From Nitrospira_D sp019636945 (GTDB taxonomy: Bacteria > Nitrospirota > Nitrospiria > Nitrospirales > Nitrospiraceae): a DNA stretch of 64,000 nt. A program made the translations under genes and the position numbers. The stretch covers positions 217,691 through 281,690 of the forward strand of contig NZ_JBLFBO010000003.1 of NCBI RefSeq assembly GCF_047338595.1, given 5' to 3'. Shown here in pieces: positions 36,143 to 45,286 of this stretch (within the stretch, counting starts at the first letter, position 1; every line of letters starts with the position of its first letter). The notes under the pieces were generated by a model. That model was not told where the DNA came from and ran no database searches. It saw only the letters and a list, made by a program, of their open reading frames with translations.

Positions 36143-37000
36143 TCATGGCTGTGTGATACGTTCAAAAAAAGAAATGAAGGCGTGTCGATCAAGATGGTAT
36201 GATTTGGGTGTGGTAAAGTGTGGTTGCTTCAACAGGGCAAAGTACAAATCATCGTTCTGATCGATTTCCATGATGTGCTCGATGAGCTGCTTGTGGTTCG
36301 AAAACTCATAGGCATTGATGAATGCCTTCGTATTCCAGTCTTTATGAACATCAGGATTGCCCCAATAGATGGGAATGCTGTTGACTAACTTGGGGTGGAC
36401 CAGTTTCTCGGTGGTGTAGCCAGGATATTCACTATTTTCAAATGCGATGGTGAATTTATATTGGCTTAGGAACTTCATCTTGTCGTCGACATAGTAGCCA
36501 AGATTATTGAGTGCTCGGCCTCCAGCGTCCACCCGTTTGTACTTTGAGAGTTTCTGGAATAAGGTATTTCTTTCACGAGCGTTTGGATTGGAAAACAGAA
36601 AATTACAAAATTTTATCTTCTCACGCTTGACCTGCTCACAATCGATGTGTTTGTCAAAGCCATCCAGAATACCCCATTCATACAACGTCACTGCCGATAA
36701 TGGAAATCGTAGATGGCGATCATCGTTCAGATAGTCAAACGTCACCGCGTACTGACATTCTCGAAAGTTCGGTCTGATATTCTCACCGGTGTAAAACACT
36801 TTGGGGCAGGTATAACGTTTGTGATTGGAGCCGAAAACGCTATAGATTAAAAACTCGGGAGAGTCTGAGATTGTGATATCGAAGCGTTCTGATAGGATTT
36901 TATAGAACACATTGTCGAAATGGGACTTGCCCGTTGGGTTACACTCAAATCCTTCCCAGAAATCTGTGAATGCCAGGCATAATGGTTGTTTCATCGGCAT
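36143..37000 (-). CDS. GT10-family (alpha-1,3-fucosyltransferase-type) enzyme
   Basis: The 285-residue protein has the GT10 donor signature: FTIAFENSEYPGYTTEKL, then PIYWGNPDVHKDWN. GT10 members transfer fucose from GDP-fucose in an alpha-1,3 or 1,4 linkage, as in Lewis-type antigens. The gene is markedly AT-rich (the 60 bases from 36421 have 20 G or C) and rich in Lys, Asn and Phe codons, unlike its neighbours, so recent acquisition is likely. No GDP-fucose synthesis genes are in the window. Confidence 0.85.
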   Translation of the reverse strand: MPMKQPLCLAFTDFWEGFECNPTGKSHFDNVFYKILSERFDITISDSPEFLIYSVFGSNHKRYTCPKVFYTGENIRPNFRECQYAVTFDYLNDDRHLRFPLSAVTLYEWGILDGFDKHIDCEQVKREKIKFCNFLFSNPNARERNTLFQKLSKYKRVDAGGRALNNLGYYVDDKMKFLSQYKFTIAFENSEYPGYTTEKLVHPKLVNSIPIYWGNPDVHKDWNTKAFINAYEFSNHKQLIEHIMEIDQNDDLYFALLKQPHFTTPKSYHLDRHAFISFFERITQP

Positions 37001-37050
37001 GTCATGTTCCCATTGTCACGCGTTGAAGGCGAACTCCATTAGTTCTCTGT

Positions 37051-38232
37051 CTAGCGCACCTCTTGCGTCTGTCCGGTGACCACGCGTTGAGCACCGTCAA
37101 TTCGGGCTGCAAGGTTGGCCAGGCCGATTTGCTCAAAGATCTCTTGGAATCGCTGGCGGTAGGTATGGTCTTTCAACGTCCGCCGATACCCAGCCTCTGC
37201 AATGGCTGTGCGCTCATCTTCATGTGAGAGGTAGTAGCGGACTTTCTCGATCATCTCCTCGGTAGAGTAGAAATTGACCACTTCCTCGCCGAGTTTATAG
37301 TAGTCTTCGAGATGTGCCGCATTCTCCGTCAGGAGAAACCCCCCGGTGCCGGGAACTTCGAAGTTGCGCCCCTTGATTTGCTCTGTGGTATGTCCTGCAG
37401 GCCCTGCTGGTTCTGTTACTGTAGGTTGAGTGAGTTCAGAGTTTTGAGAGATCTGTGTCCACCCGGTCGTACTCCCCTTCCTGGCAGTGGTGAAGGGGAT
37501 GTACTCGAGCAGCCGCCAAAGAAAATGTGTCTTCTGTGAAGGGGCATCTGGATCGTCATGAGAATTCGCGTCGTATGCAGCAGTGAGATTGAGGTTGATA
37601 CGGCTTGTGTTGAAGATCCTGATCATCTCATCTTGAGAGGCTCTTCCAGAGTCCCACCCCTGTCCCCAAGTTCTGACGTTAATACCTGCATCCCTCAACT
37701 GTTCGATTACCTTTCGTCGTTGCCCATAGGGTTGCCCGATAAATGTGACATCGTACTCCGGTGGAAGGCTCATCCGGCGATACAGGAAGGTGTTGCAAGC
37801 CCACTGGCTCTTGATGACATTGTGGTACCCGATCTGTGCATACTTCGGGAGGGCACTCTCTGCCGTCGTGACGACCCATCGGAAGCATGGCGCCCAGAGG
37901 CGGGAGTACCGTTCGAATCGCCAATGGTCGTCACAAAACCAGTTGATGGTCACAATTCCAAGGTCCTCTGTCACGTGACGTAGAGTCGATGCATGAAACT
38001 CGTCGGTGAAGAGTACGGTGAACATCAGGTCCGGTTTCTCGGTCTTGGCCACTTCCATCAGTCGGCTATTCATCCAGGTTTGGCCATGCTCTTGCATCAA
38101 CGTCATGAAATCGAAATACACGATGTCATGCCCCATCTTGAGTAGGCAGTCGTAAAAATTGTAGTGCTCAAAACTTGGTCCCTGGTTGGGACGGCCGTAG
38201 TCATATTTCATCGCGACATATAAGATGCGCAT
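37051..38232 (-). CDS. CgeB-like glycosyltransferase
   Basis: A 393-residue protein of the CgeB/Glyco_trans_1_2-type group: MRILYVAMKYDYGR at the start, GRNFEVPGTGGFLLTE and the closing YRQRFQEIF segment. The ATG at 38232 follows AGGAGCGGT and avoids overlapping the upstream gene, so the frame extension to 38265 is rejected. The domain was named after a spore protein but is common in polysaccharide loci. It is a paralogue of the gene at 49230. Confidence 0.8.
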   Translation of the reverse strand: MRILYVAMKYDYGRPNQGPSFEHYNFYDCLLKMGHDIVYFDFMTLMQEHGQTWMNSRLMEVAKTEKPDLMFTVLFTDEFHASTLRHVTEDLGIVTINWFCDDHWRFERYSRLWAPCFRWVVTTAESALPKYAQIGYHNVIKSQWACNTFLYRRMSLPPEYDVTFIGQPYGQRRKVIEQLRDAGINVRTWGQGWDSGRASQDEMIRIFNTSRINLNLTAAYDANSHDDPDAPSQKTHFLWRLLEYIPFTTARKGSTTGWTQISQNSELTQPTVTEPAGPAGHTTEQIKGRNFEVPGTGGFLLTENAAHLEDYYKLGEEVVNFYSTEEMIEKVRYYLSHEDERTAIAEAGYRRTLKDHTYRQRFQEIFEQIGLANLAARIDGAQRVVTGQTQEVR

Positions 38233-38242
38233 ACCGCTCCTG

Positions 38243-39622
38243 CTAGCACCTTGGGGATCCCCCACCTACGACGGCTGGAGCAGCGCAGACCTGGTGGAGT
38301 ACGTTTTCATATTGCTGGGCGATGTGTTGCCATGTGAATCGAGCAGCCCAATTCCGTTTTCCATTTCTTCCAAGCTCACGGCGTGTCGTTCCATCATTGG
38401 AGAGGTGGACCCATCGTTCAGCAAATGGTTTAGAATCAATCCGGGTATAGCCTTTGTGATCGATCAACGAGGGACCGATCATGCCGGCCCCGGTCCATTC
38501 TGCAATTTCGTGAGCATTGCCGACTTGAGCGGAAAGAAACGCGGTGCCTGCTGCGGCAGCCTCAAAGAGCACCAGAGGGGAATACTCGATATGTGAGGCA
38601 AAGACAAAAAGATCGGCATTCATGTACGCTTGTACAAGCTCCGGCCGAGGCATATCCGTTACCACCACCCTCTTGTTGGTTCCCGGCTGATTTAGTTGTT
38701 TCAAGAGGGATTGCATCTCATCGCGAAACGGTGGTGGATTGTGATCTGGTTTATGCCTTCTGATGAAGTCGAGTAGACAATGATAGGTCTGTGACAATAT
38801 GGCCCAAATGGTTGCCTCATCCTGACGAGATTCAGCGGTACTCCATTTGTGATGATGGGTCAACAGTTCTGATGAAGTTGCCGACGCTGCGGAAGTCCTC
38901 TTGTCTGGTTCAGCAATGTAAGCGTTCGCGTTCAAGAGCAATACTGAGGCTTGCTTTCCAAAATCACAGGTGAGGTAGGATCGCAGTAAGTCCGCATGCC
39001 CCTTGTCTACGGTAAAGGCACCTACGGTGAGGAAGAACCGTTCCTGATCCAAAATCCCCCACCGTTTTCGAAATGCAGGGTCGTTCTCGACGGCAAACTC
39101 TGTTTCACTCGCCCCGTTTGGAATGATGGAGAACCGTTTTACCCCACACTTCTTTGCGAAGCGGATGTCTCGATAATCGGAAGCATGAAAGATCAGATGA
39201 TCAAATTGTTGCAAGATGTTGGGCATCTGAAGGAAATAGGCTGCATAGGATGGTTCATAGAGACATGAAAAACCACAGGGGATGAGAATTTTTCGAGAAG
39301 GGATCTCTTGGAGGATAGGTATCAATGCATCAAGGGTCCACTGTTGGGCCATGTTGATCAAGACAACGTCAAAGTCGCCTGCAGATACAAAATTCCGGTA
39401 CTGTGTGACCTCGCCATCCAAACCCTTCACGAAGTTGCCGGATACATCAAAGCCCACCACGCGCACCCCATTGAGTTCCGTAAATGTGCGGGCCCGGAGC
39501 TGTGAGGTGGCAACTGTTACATCGTGTCCACGGGATACCAGCCGTTCGGCAACCTGTTGCATGACCTCTTGAATGCCACCGATGCTGGGCGCGTAGAATT
39601 CGCAGCAAAACAGGATGTTCAC
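38243..39622 (-). CDS. GT4-family glycosyltransferase with insert
   Basis: The 459-residue GT-B enzyme starts MNILFCCEFYAPSIGGIQE and has the donor motif ASHIEYSPLVLFEAAAAG. A hydrophilic insert (roughly 230-300, with THHHKWSTAESRQDEA) interrupts the second domain and is unusual for the family. It lies 10 bases before the CgeB-like gene. Function otherwise as for its GT4 neighbours. Confidence 0.85.
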   Translation of the reverse strand: MNILFCCEFYAPSIGGIQEVMQQVAERLVSRGHDVTVATSQLRARTFTELNGVRVVGFDVSGNFVKGLDGEVTQYRNFVSAGDFDVVLINMAQQWTLDALIPILQEIPSRKILIPCGFSCLYEPSYAAYFLQMPNILQQFDHLIFHASDYRDIRFAKKCGVKRFSIIPNGASETEFAVENDPAFRKRWGILDQERFFLTVGAFTVDKGHADLLRSYLTCDFGKQASVLLLNANAYIAEPDKRTSAASATSSELLTHHHKWSTAESRQDEATIWAILSQTYHCLLDFIRRHKPDHNPPPFRDEMQSLLKQLNQPGTNKRVVVTDMPRPELVQAYMNADLFVFASHIEYSPLVLFEAAAAGTAFLSAQVGNAHEIAEWTGAGMIGPSLIDHKGYTRIDSKPFAERWVHLSNDGTTRRELGRNGKRNWAARFTWQHIAQQYENVLHQVCAAPAVVGGGSPRC

Positions 39623-39703
39623 AATGTTAACTCCCTAGCCGTCGAGGTGGTCCGGCTGGCATCTGTGGTGAATTAGCCATGCAATTGAGGGGTGGCGCTG
39701 CCG

Positions 39704-41320
39704 TTAGGCAGCGTCTGTACGAACGCCTGTTGTTTTGAACTGCTCTATCCAAGTTTGAAGCATTCGTGTTTCGGTTGGGGACTCATCCACCAGACTCAGT
39801 CCCAATATTTCCTTCACTCGGCCAATCTGTTCTGCTTTTGAGACAATCGGACTCCCCTTTGTGCCAATGACCGTGATGTTATATGTTCCCTGCCATTCTC
39901 CGGCTGTGAAGGTGAGATTCCGATATCCCAACGCGGTCAGGACGTGAGTGAAGCGCTCCCGATACCAACCATCGTAGTGGACGGCCCAACTTGCTTCATG
40001 CGATCCAAAAAGATGACGGAGAATCTTGAGTTGCTCACCCAATACCGGAGTTCGGAGGTACTCCTGAACACAACGATGGAAGTCTGGCGTCTCGATCATG
40101 AGTCGCCCCCCTTCTTTGAGCCAGCCATACCAGTCAATCAATAATCGCAACGCAACTGGTCTCTCAAAATGTTCAAAGACGTGATGGAGCCGAATTTCGT
40201 CTATTGTTCCTGCAGGATAGTGAAGTTGTGATACGTCAGTAAAAATGTCAGCTTTCGAGTGTCGTTGAACTGAGTGTCGACTTGGATGGAAATCTACATT
40301 GATGTATCCAGGCAAGTAGACCTCGCCACATCCAAGGTGAAGCTTGAGGGGCTTATCGGGTGAAGATGCTGTGCTAGTGGCGTTTGAACGTTCACGCCTA
40401 CCAATAAGGAGCTGCTGACTATTTTTTCGAATCCTCCTTAGCGCAGCTTTCCCCATTGCCAATGGATCATGGGCACAGAGCGTCATAACATGTGGGAGGG
40501 TTGCCAGATAGCGATGGTCCGACAAGAGCGCTTTTGTGTATGCCTTGCGAAGCATCGTCTCTTGGCGCTGCAGGGTGTTATCAGTAACTACCTGAGTACT
40601 TGTTCTGCGCCGTAGGAAGCGACGTAGACGGTTGATCACCATCAGCCGTGAATCCCAGTGTTGTGCGACAGGAATTGCTCCCCGAATGCTGACGGATGGG
40701 ATATCGCGGTATATGGCAAGAAGCGCTTCTAGATATACAATCGCTGACTGAGTGGCCACTCTCAGCCAAAGGTCATAATCCTCAACTGCCCGTAGAGCGC
40801 GGTCTTCACAAAATAGGCCTACCTGTTCAAGTGTTGAGCGTCGGACCATTGCCGTTGACGTAATGATAAAATTATTCTCAAGCAATGCTGGCAAGACCAG
40901 CCCGCTATGTCCTTGATCATCCTTTAGGTAGGGTCGACTGGGTTTTTCTTCATGCTGGCGAACAACAAAGGCGTTGGAGCAGACCAATCCTACGGTGGGG
41001 TGTTTGTGAAACACTGAGACTTGTTGAGAGAGCTTATTGGGAAGCCACTGATCATCGGAGTCTAGGAACGCAATCAATTCTCCTTTGGCGAGCCTGATGC
41101 CAGCATTTCGCGCGACAGCAGGGAGCCCTGAATGTTCAACCTTTACATATCGGATAGACGAAAACTGCCGAGGGAATAAGATTGGCGTGTCATCTGTAGA
41201 TCCGTCGTCAATCACGATGATTTCCACATCACCGTGAGTCTGGTTCAATACCGAATCAACCGCCCGGCAGAGCAAGGGAAAGCGATTAAAGGTTGGGATG
41301 ATGACGCTTACGCACGCCAT
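39704..41320 (-). CDS. Fused glycosyltransferase (GT2) and methyltransferase
   Basis: At 538 residues this is a two-domain enzyme. Residues 1-240 form a GT2 domain (VIIPTFNRFPLL, IDDGSTDDTP, FLDSDDQW). From about residue 325 a SAM methyltransferase begins with LHLGCGEVYLPGYINVD and continues with HHVFEHFERPVAL. The two are joined by a helical, basic linker. Such a fusion would add a sugar and methylate it, or methylate the acceptor. Its start overlaps the end of the GT2 gene upstream by 13 bases. Confidence 0.88.
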   Translation of the reverse strand: MACVSVIIPTFNRFPLLCRAVDSVLNQTHGDVEIIVIDDGSTDDTPILFPRQFSSIRYVKVEHSGLPAVARNAGIRLAKGELIAFLDSDDQWLPNKLSQQVSVFHKHPTVGLVCSNAFVVRQHEEKPSRPYLKDDQGHSGLVLPALLENNFIITSTAMVRRSTLEQVGLFCEDRALRAVEDYDLWLRVATQSAIVYLEALLAIYRDIPSVSIRGAIPVAQHWDSRLMVINRLRRFLRRRTSTQVVTDNTLQRQETMLRKAYTKALLSDHRYLATLPHVMTLCAHDPLAMGKAALRRIRKNSQQLLIGRRERSNATSTASSPDKPLKLHLGCGEVYLPGYINVDFHPSRHSVQRHSKADIFTDVSQLHYPAGTIDEIRLHHVFEHFERPVALRLLIDWYGWLKEGGRLMIETPDFHRCVQEYLRTPVLGEQLKILRHLFGSHEASWAVHYDGWYRERFTHVLTALGYRNLTFTAGEWQGTYNITVIGTKGSPIVSKAEQIGRVKEILGLSLVDESPTETRMLQTWIEQFKTTGVRTDAA

Positions 41321-42261
41321 AGGTTTCTCAATGTGAACCAGGAGCCCGTACCATGTTGCAGTTCTATCGTGGTCGGCATGCCGCCATGCGCCCGTGTGAA
41401 TCCCTCTGCTGTCTTAGTCCGGTCTTCATAGGCCAAGTAAATCCAATCACGTTGATTCGGCTTCTCTGGATCAAAGAAGATCCCACGCCATCTTTCCTGA
41501 TAGGCGGTACGGTCGTTCTGTTCGCTCTCCAGGTTCGAGGTCCTGACTGCCAGATTAGCATGCGAAAAATGCTCAACGAACGACGTGGGACAGTCTACGA
41601 CTTCATACCCTTGCTGCCAGAGCTTGAGGCACACATCGCCATCAGCACAGTAGAATTGGTAGCGATCTTCATCAATCCAAGCCACTTGTTGAAGCGCAGC
41701 GCGCACGTAGAGACCATGATTCACGAACATCTTCTCACCATGGGTTAACCCCACCCAGTATTCTTGCTGCTCCGGCCAATTCCTCCAGTAAAATGCAACA
41801 GCACCTATGTTGTGCCCTTGCTGCCGCAAGGTTTCACAATGTTGAACACCGTTCATGACAGCGCCAGGAACAAGGAGTGAATCATCGCTGATCATGACGA
41901 TGTATTGCCCCTCTGCACATTTGAAGCCCAGGTTCATGAAGTAGCCCCAACTTCTGCGCTTGCTCACTTGGTCAATGGCGCTAGTTCGGTTGTGCTGAAC
42001 GATCGTGATAATCTCGGATTGATCGATAAGCCATTCTGTGGAGCCATCGGTTGATCCGCCATCGACGACAATGATTTCATAGGGCAGAGTGATGCCATTC
42101 TGGCGAATGCTCTGAATTGCCTCCTGGAGAAAAGTTTTGCGGTTGTAGGTGCCGAGCACGATGCTCACGGTCGCTGATGCCGAGTGTCTCGGAATCTGCT
42201 GCACAGCTGGAGTCTGATGGCGGCCCACTGTTCCATCGAATAGACGTGTGTTTCCCATCAT
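41308..42261 (-). CDS. GT2-family glycosyltransferase
   Basis: A 317-residue GT-A enzyme. After about 30 variable residues come TVSIVLGTYNRKTF, IVVDGGSTDGS, VMISDDSLLVP for metal and YCADGDVCLKL. It ends 13 bases inside the fused gene. The ATG-ATG at 42261 follows an 83-base gap, one of the larger ones in the run, so an internal promoter there is possible but none was recognised. Confidence 0.85.
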   Translation of the reverse strand: MMGNTRLFDGTVGRHQTPAVQQIPRHSASATVSIVLGTYNRKTFLQEAIQSIRQNGITLPYEIIVVDGGSTDGSTEWLIDQSEIITIVQHNRTSAIDQVSKRRSWGYFMNLGFKCAEGQYIVMISDDSLLVPGAVMNGVQHCETLRQQGHNIGAVAFYWRNWPEQQEYWVGLTHGEKMFVNHGLYVRAALQQVAWIDEDRYQFYCADGDVCLKLWQQGYEVVDCPTSFVEHFSHANLAVRTSNLESEQNDRTAYQERWRGIFFDPEKPNQRDWIYLAYEDRTKTAEGFTRAHGGMPTTIELQHGTGSWFTLRNLWRA

Positions 42262-42344
42262 CTAGCCTGTTCACTGCTACTCGGGTGACTCTGTAATGTT
42301 TCTGCCTCGATCAGATAATGCAGCCTTACATGCCTCATACGTCT

Positions 42345-43061
42345 TTATACATTGGTGCGGATTGACTCTTCCGTACCCTTCTGCGCGCAGATGAAGAAGC
42401 TATGCATTGCATCAGGCCCTGTATTGAGGTGTGTGATGTGACATCCCATCTCCTCTACGGCCTGTTGGATCACTGGTGGAGTTGGAATCCATTTGTGACC
42501 ATCACCAACAAACGGTGACCCAGGATGCCATATGGCGCAATTGGGATGTGGGAGGTAAAGGAAGATCATCCCGCCAAGTCGCATGCGATCTATCCAGTCT
42601 TTGAGGATTTCTTGCCACGCCTCAATATGCTCAAGGCAATGTGAGCTAAACACATAGTCCAAGGAACCTTTCTCGAAGTCAGCCACGCATCGGTTCGTGC
42701 CAAGCCCTCGCCACAGATCGACAGGGGTGGCGCCGGGCAGAGGCCACAGGCCAGCACCAACATCAATGCCGTTTCCCCGACAATGCTTCAGTGCTTCTGG
42801 GAAAATGGCATGTGCAGCTCCTCCTACCGTGAGATAGTCAGGGTAAAATGCGTTCTGATAGATCCATCCTCCAGGCCTACGCGTTAACTCAGGATGATCG
42901 AGCAACGCCCGATACTGGAAGAAGAGGTCCGGCACATTCGGAAGTGATTCGAGGGGCTGTTGAGCGGAGTTGCCTGGCCCTGGAATCCTTTCCGAACACA
43001 GCCGGAGGCCTAGCGCTTTGGCTGAACGGATGGGATGAACGAGATGGCGTAATTGAAACAT
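42345..43061 (-). CDS. SAM-dependent methyltransferase
   Basis: The 238-residue enzyme carries GNGIDVGAGLWPLPG as its SAM motif and FSSHCLEHIEAWQE as the family's central helix. The N-terminal segment looks acceptor-specific (LFFQYRALLDHPEL). It lies between glycosyltransferase genes and is probably another glycan methyltransferase. The 137 bases upstream, before the GT9 stop, hold no clear gene. Confidence 0.8.
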   Translation of the reverse strand: MFQLRHLVHPIRSAKALGLRLCSERIPGPGNSAQQPLESLPNVPDLFFQYRALLDHPELTRRPGGWIYQNAFYPDYLTVGGAAHAIFPEALKHCRGNGIDVGAGLWPLPGATPVDLWRGLGTNRCVADFEKGSLDYVFSSHCLEHIEAWQEILKDWIDRMRLGGMIFLYLPHPNCAIWHPGSPFVGDGHKWIPTPPVIQQAVEEMGCHITHLNTGPDAMHSFFICAQKGTEESIRTNV

Positions 43062-43198
43062 CGTATCCTGTCACCAACGCAGCGCAACGATCAGATCACC
43101 GTTCACGTTTCTGGAACGTGTAGTGATTCTGATCAACGTCTGCCCTTCGATATCGTATTGAAACCCAAGTAAGAACAAGATGTCCCCCAAGTCGAGCG

Positions 43199-44428
43199 TT
43201 ACGCGACGGCCTGCTGGTATCGGTTTGACACACTCATTCGGACAGCGTCTTTTACACGTTCGATGTCTACACGACGGATACAGTGGGCGTCCATTGATGC
43301 ACAGTATTCCTTGCAAGGGGTCACAGCCGTGTCAGGCTGGAGCACTTGGGAAGGAACTCCCCATGGACCGAATCGCAGTGGGGAGTTCGACCAGTAGGGG
43401 TTCCCATTGGAAGGATGGCATGAAATCTCGATAACCGGGGCCCCTGCGGCTGCCGCCACATGCATTGGGCCTGAGTCATTTCCGATGTACAGATTACAAG
43501 ATCGAAACAGCGTGCCGAGCTGAGGCCAGGTCGTCATGCCGACGGCATTGATCACATCTTTCCCCAAAGACTGTGCCACAGTGTGTCCAGTCTTGACATC
43601 AGATGGTCCCCCTACGATGACGATGCGAGCATCGTATTCCTTCGTGAGCCAACGTCCCAGCTCAACATAGTGCTCCTGCGGCCATTGCCGTGTTGCGGAT
43701 GCCGCTCCGATTCCAAATGCGATCAAGGGTGTGTGATGAGAAATGCCGAGATCGCTCAGTATATTGGATAGTGGTTGTTCTTCATGTTGTGGTTCCCATA
43801 AAGCGAGGCAATCGTTCTTAGGGTTGCCTCCGATAAAGCGGATGATGTCCAACCCTCGGTCGACCTCATGCTTGAGCGAACTGTCCATAAGGGCATGGCT
43901 ATAGAGACTATCAAACCCGTTATTCATAGCTTGTTTGTGCTGAACGACGTGCTCAGAGTACCCCACGCGCCACGCCGCACCGCTCCAATAGGCCAGGTGG
44001 GAGGCATGGTAGAGATCCGCATCCCATCGAGGGACTATCGCTAAATCAAACCTGCGTAACCAAAGATGCTGTGCGGCGAACAGAAAGATCCTCCTCATCC
44101 GATCAAGGGTTGGGGTATAGCCGAGTGGACCGGGGTCATAGACCAACACGTCATCGATGAAGGGACAATCGGCTGCAAGTTCTGCCACAGTGGGTTTCAC
44201 AACGAGCGAAATCTTGGCTTGTGGTATTGCCTGACGAAGCTCGCGTAGAAACGGAGTCGATAAAATCATATCCCCTATATCATCTAGGCGAATGACAAGT
44301 GCACGATCCACCGTCTTGAGGTTTATGATATCCACTTTTTTGCGGTATCCCATTATCTGAAACAGCGGCTCGCTCAATCTGATTGCTCCTCGGGGTGACG
44401 ATATTTCTCGGATAGCCTGGTTCCACAT
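43199..44428 (-). CDS. GT9-family (heptosyltransferase-type) glycosyltransferase
   Basis: A 409-residue GT-B enzyme resembling ADP-heptose:LPS heptosyltransferases: ALVIRLDDIGDMILSTPF at the front, GIGAASATRQWPQ for the acceptor/donor cleft and YIGNDSGPMHVAAAAG, a nucleotide-binding motif. The ATG at 44428 follows GGAGG by eight bases and is preferred over GTG at 44443. It might add heptose or another sugar. Cys-rich closing residues are unusual but unassigned. Confidence 0.87.
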   Translation of the reverse strand: MWNQAIREISSPRGAIRLSEPLFQIMGYRKKVDIINLKTVDRALVIRLDDIGDMILSTPFLRELRQAIPQAKISLVVKPTVAELAADCPFIDDVLVYDPGPLGYTPTLDRMRRIFLFAAQHLWLRRFDLAIVPRWDADLYHASHLAYWSGAAWRVGYSEHVVQHKQAMNNGFDSLYSHALMDSSLKHEVDRGLDIIRFIGGNPKNDCLALWEPQHEEQPLSNILSDLGISHHTPLIAFGIGAASATRQWPQEHYVELGRWLTKEYDARIVIVGGPSDVKTGHTVAQSLGKDVINAVGMTTWPQLGTLFRSCNLYIGNDSGPMHVAAAAGAPVIEISCHPSNGNPYWSNSPLRFGPWGVPSQVLQPDTAVTPCKEYCASMDAHCIRRVDIERVKDAVRMSVSNRYQQAVA

Positions 44429-44488
44429 TAACCTGTCCTCCACGTCAAGCAGAGAGAGCGAGAGGTTTACTTCACCGCAATGGCACGC

Positions 44489-45286
44489 TCAATGTTTCTG
44501 GCCGATAAATACGTATGTTCCGTAATGAGCAGAAGGGTTGCGACCTTCATCTCGACTCAAGATCTTGTAGTGAACCTTCCGAAAGACCTGTAGTAATTCG
44601 TTATCGAGTGTTTCATGATCAATACGAATAGGGTGTCCGATATCGTCTCCGATGCGCTGCACATCATCAAAGTTGCTCAGGTCTTGCCCAATCACCAGGA
44701 ATCCCCCGGGCTTGGTGATGCGAACAGCCTGCCGGATGCACGCTAGGCTGTCCCGACAGTGATCGAGCACGTTAATAACGACGACAAGATCAAAGTAGTC
44801 TGATGCAAAGGGACATTCCTCAAGCGGATGATCGTCGACATGCACCTTTCCCTCTTGCCACATTCTCGCCAGCCATTGTCCCCTAAAGCGCAGGTACTCG
44901 TTGACTAAGGGATCACTGCAGATCAGATGGGAGGCTGATCGACCTTCAAGTATCACACGAACATTTGTGTATGGACCTGACCCCAGCTCAATGGCATTGC
45001 TAAACCTGGAAGGTAAGGCTCGATATTGGTCAAACTGCTCTGCCCACCAATGATTCCAGTCATCACCCGCAGATGGCAGATCAGCTTCTTGTCCCAGTTT
45101 GTTGAGCACCTTTGCAGTAAGCCTCTTGAGAGGGGTTGTCAGGACGTGAGACCGATCAGGATGCTGAGCACGCCAGTACGCTCCTTCCCATTCTTGGGCT
45201 TGTTGCCAACGCTCGAGGCTCACGCACAGCGGAAGTTTTTCCATGGTCTGCATCCAATTTCTAGCAGGTATAGGGTTTAAGACCAT
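44489..45286 (-). CDS. SAM-dependent methyltransferase
   Basis: The 265-residue protein has a SAM motif (AIELGSGPYTN), VINVLDHCRD for the central motif and KPGGFLVIGQD. A start at 45286 overlaps the upstream gene by 26 bases; ATGs at 45253 or 45244 would avoid that, and none has a strong ribosome binding site. The 60-base gap to the next gene is small. It likely methylates the glycan. Confidence 0.78.
   Translation of the reverse strand: MVLNPIPARNWMQTMEKLPLCVSLERWQQAQEWEGAYWRAQHPDRSHVLTTPLKRLTAKVLNKLGQEADLPSAGDDWNHWWAEQFDQYRALPSRFSNAIELGSGPYTNVRVILEGRSASHLICSDPLVNEYLRFRGQWLARMWQEGKVHVDDHPLEECPFASDYFDLVVVINVLDHCRDSLACIRQAVRITKPGGFLVIGQDLSNFDDVQRIGDDIGHPIRIDHETLDNELLQVFRKVHYKILSRDEGRNPSAHYGTYVFIGQKH

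Noticed and set aside
43071..43316. Minus-strand frame of 81 codons between the GT9 and methyltransferase genes
   Set aside because: Its second half lies in the 137-base gap and reads fairly protein-like, but the first half overlaps the end of the GT9 gene out of frame, and no start with a ribosome site lies in the gap.
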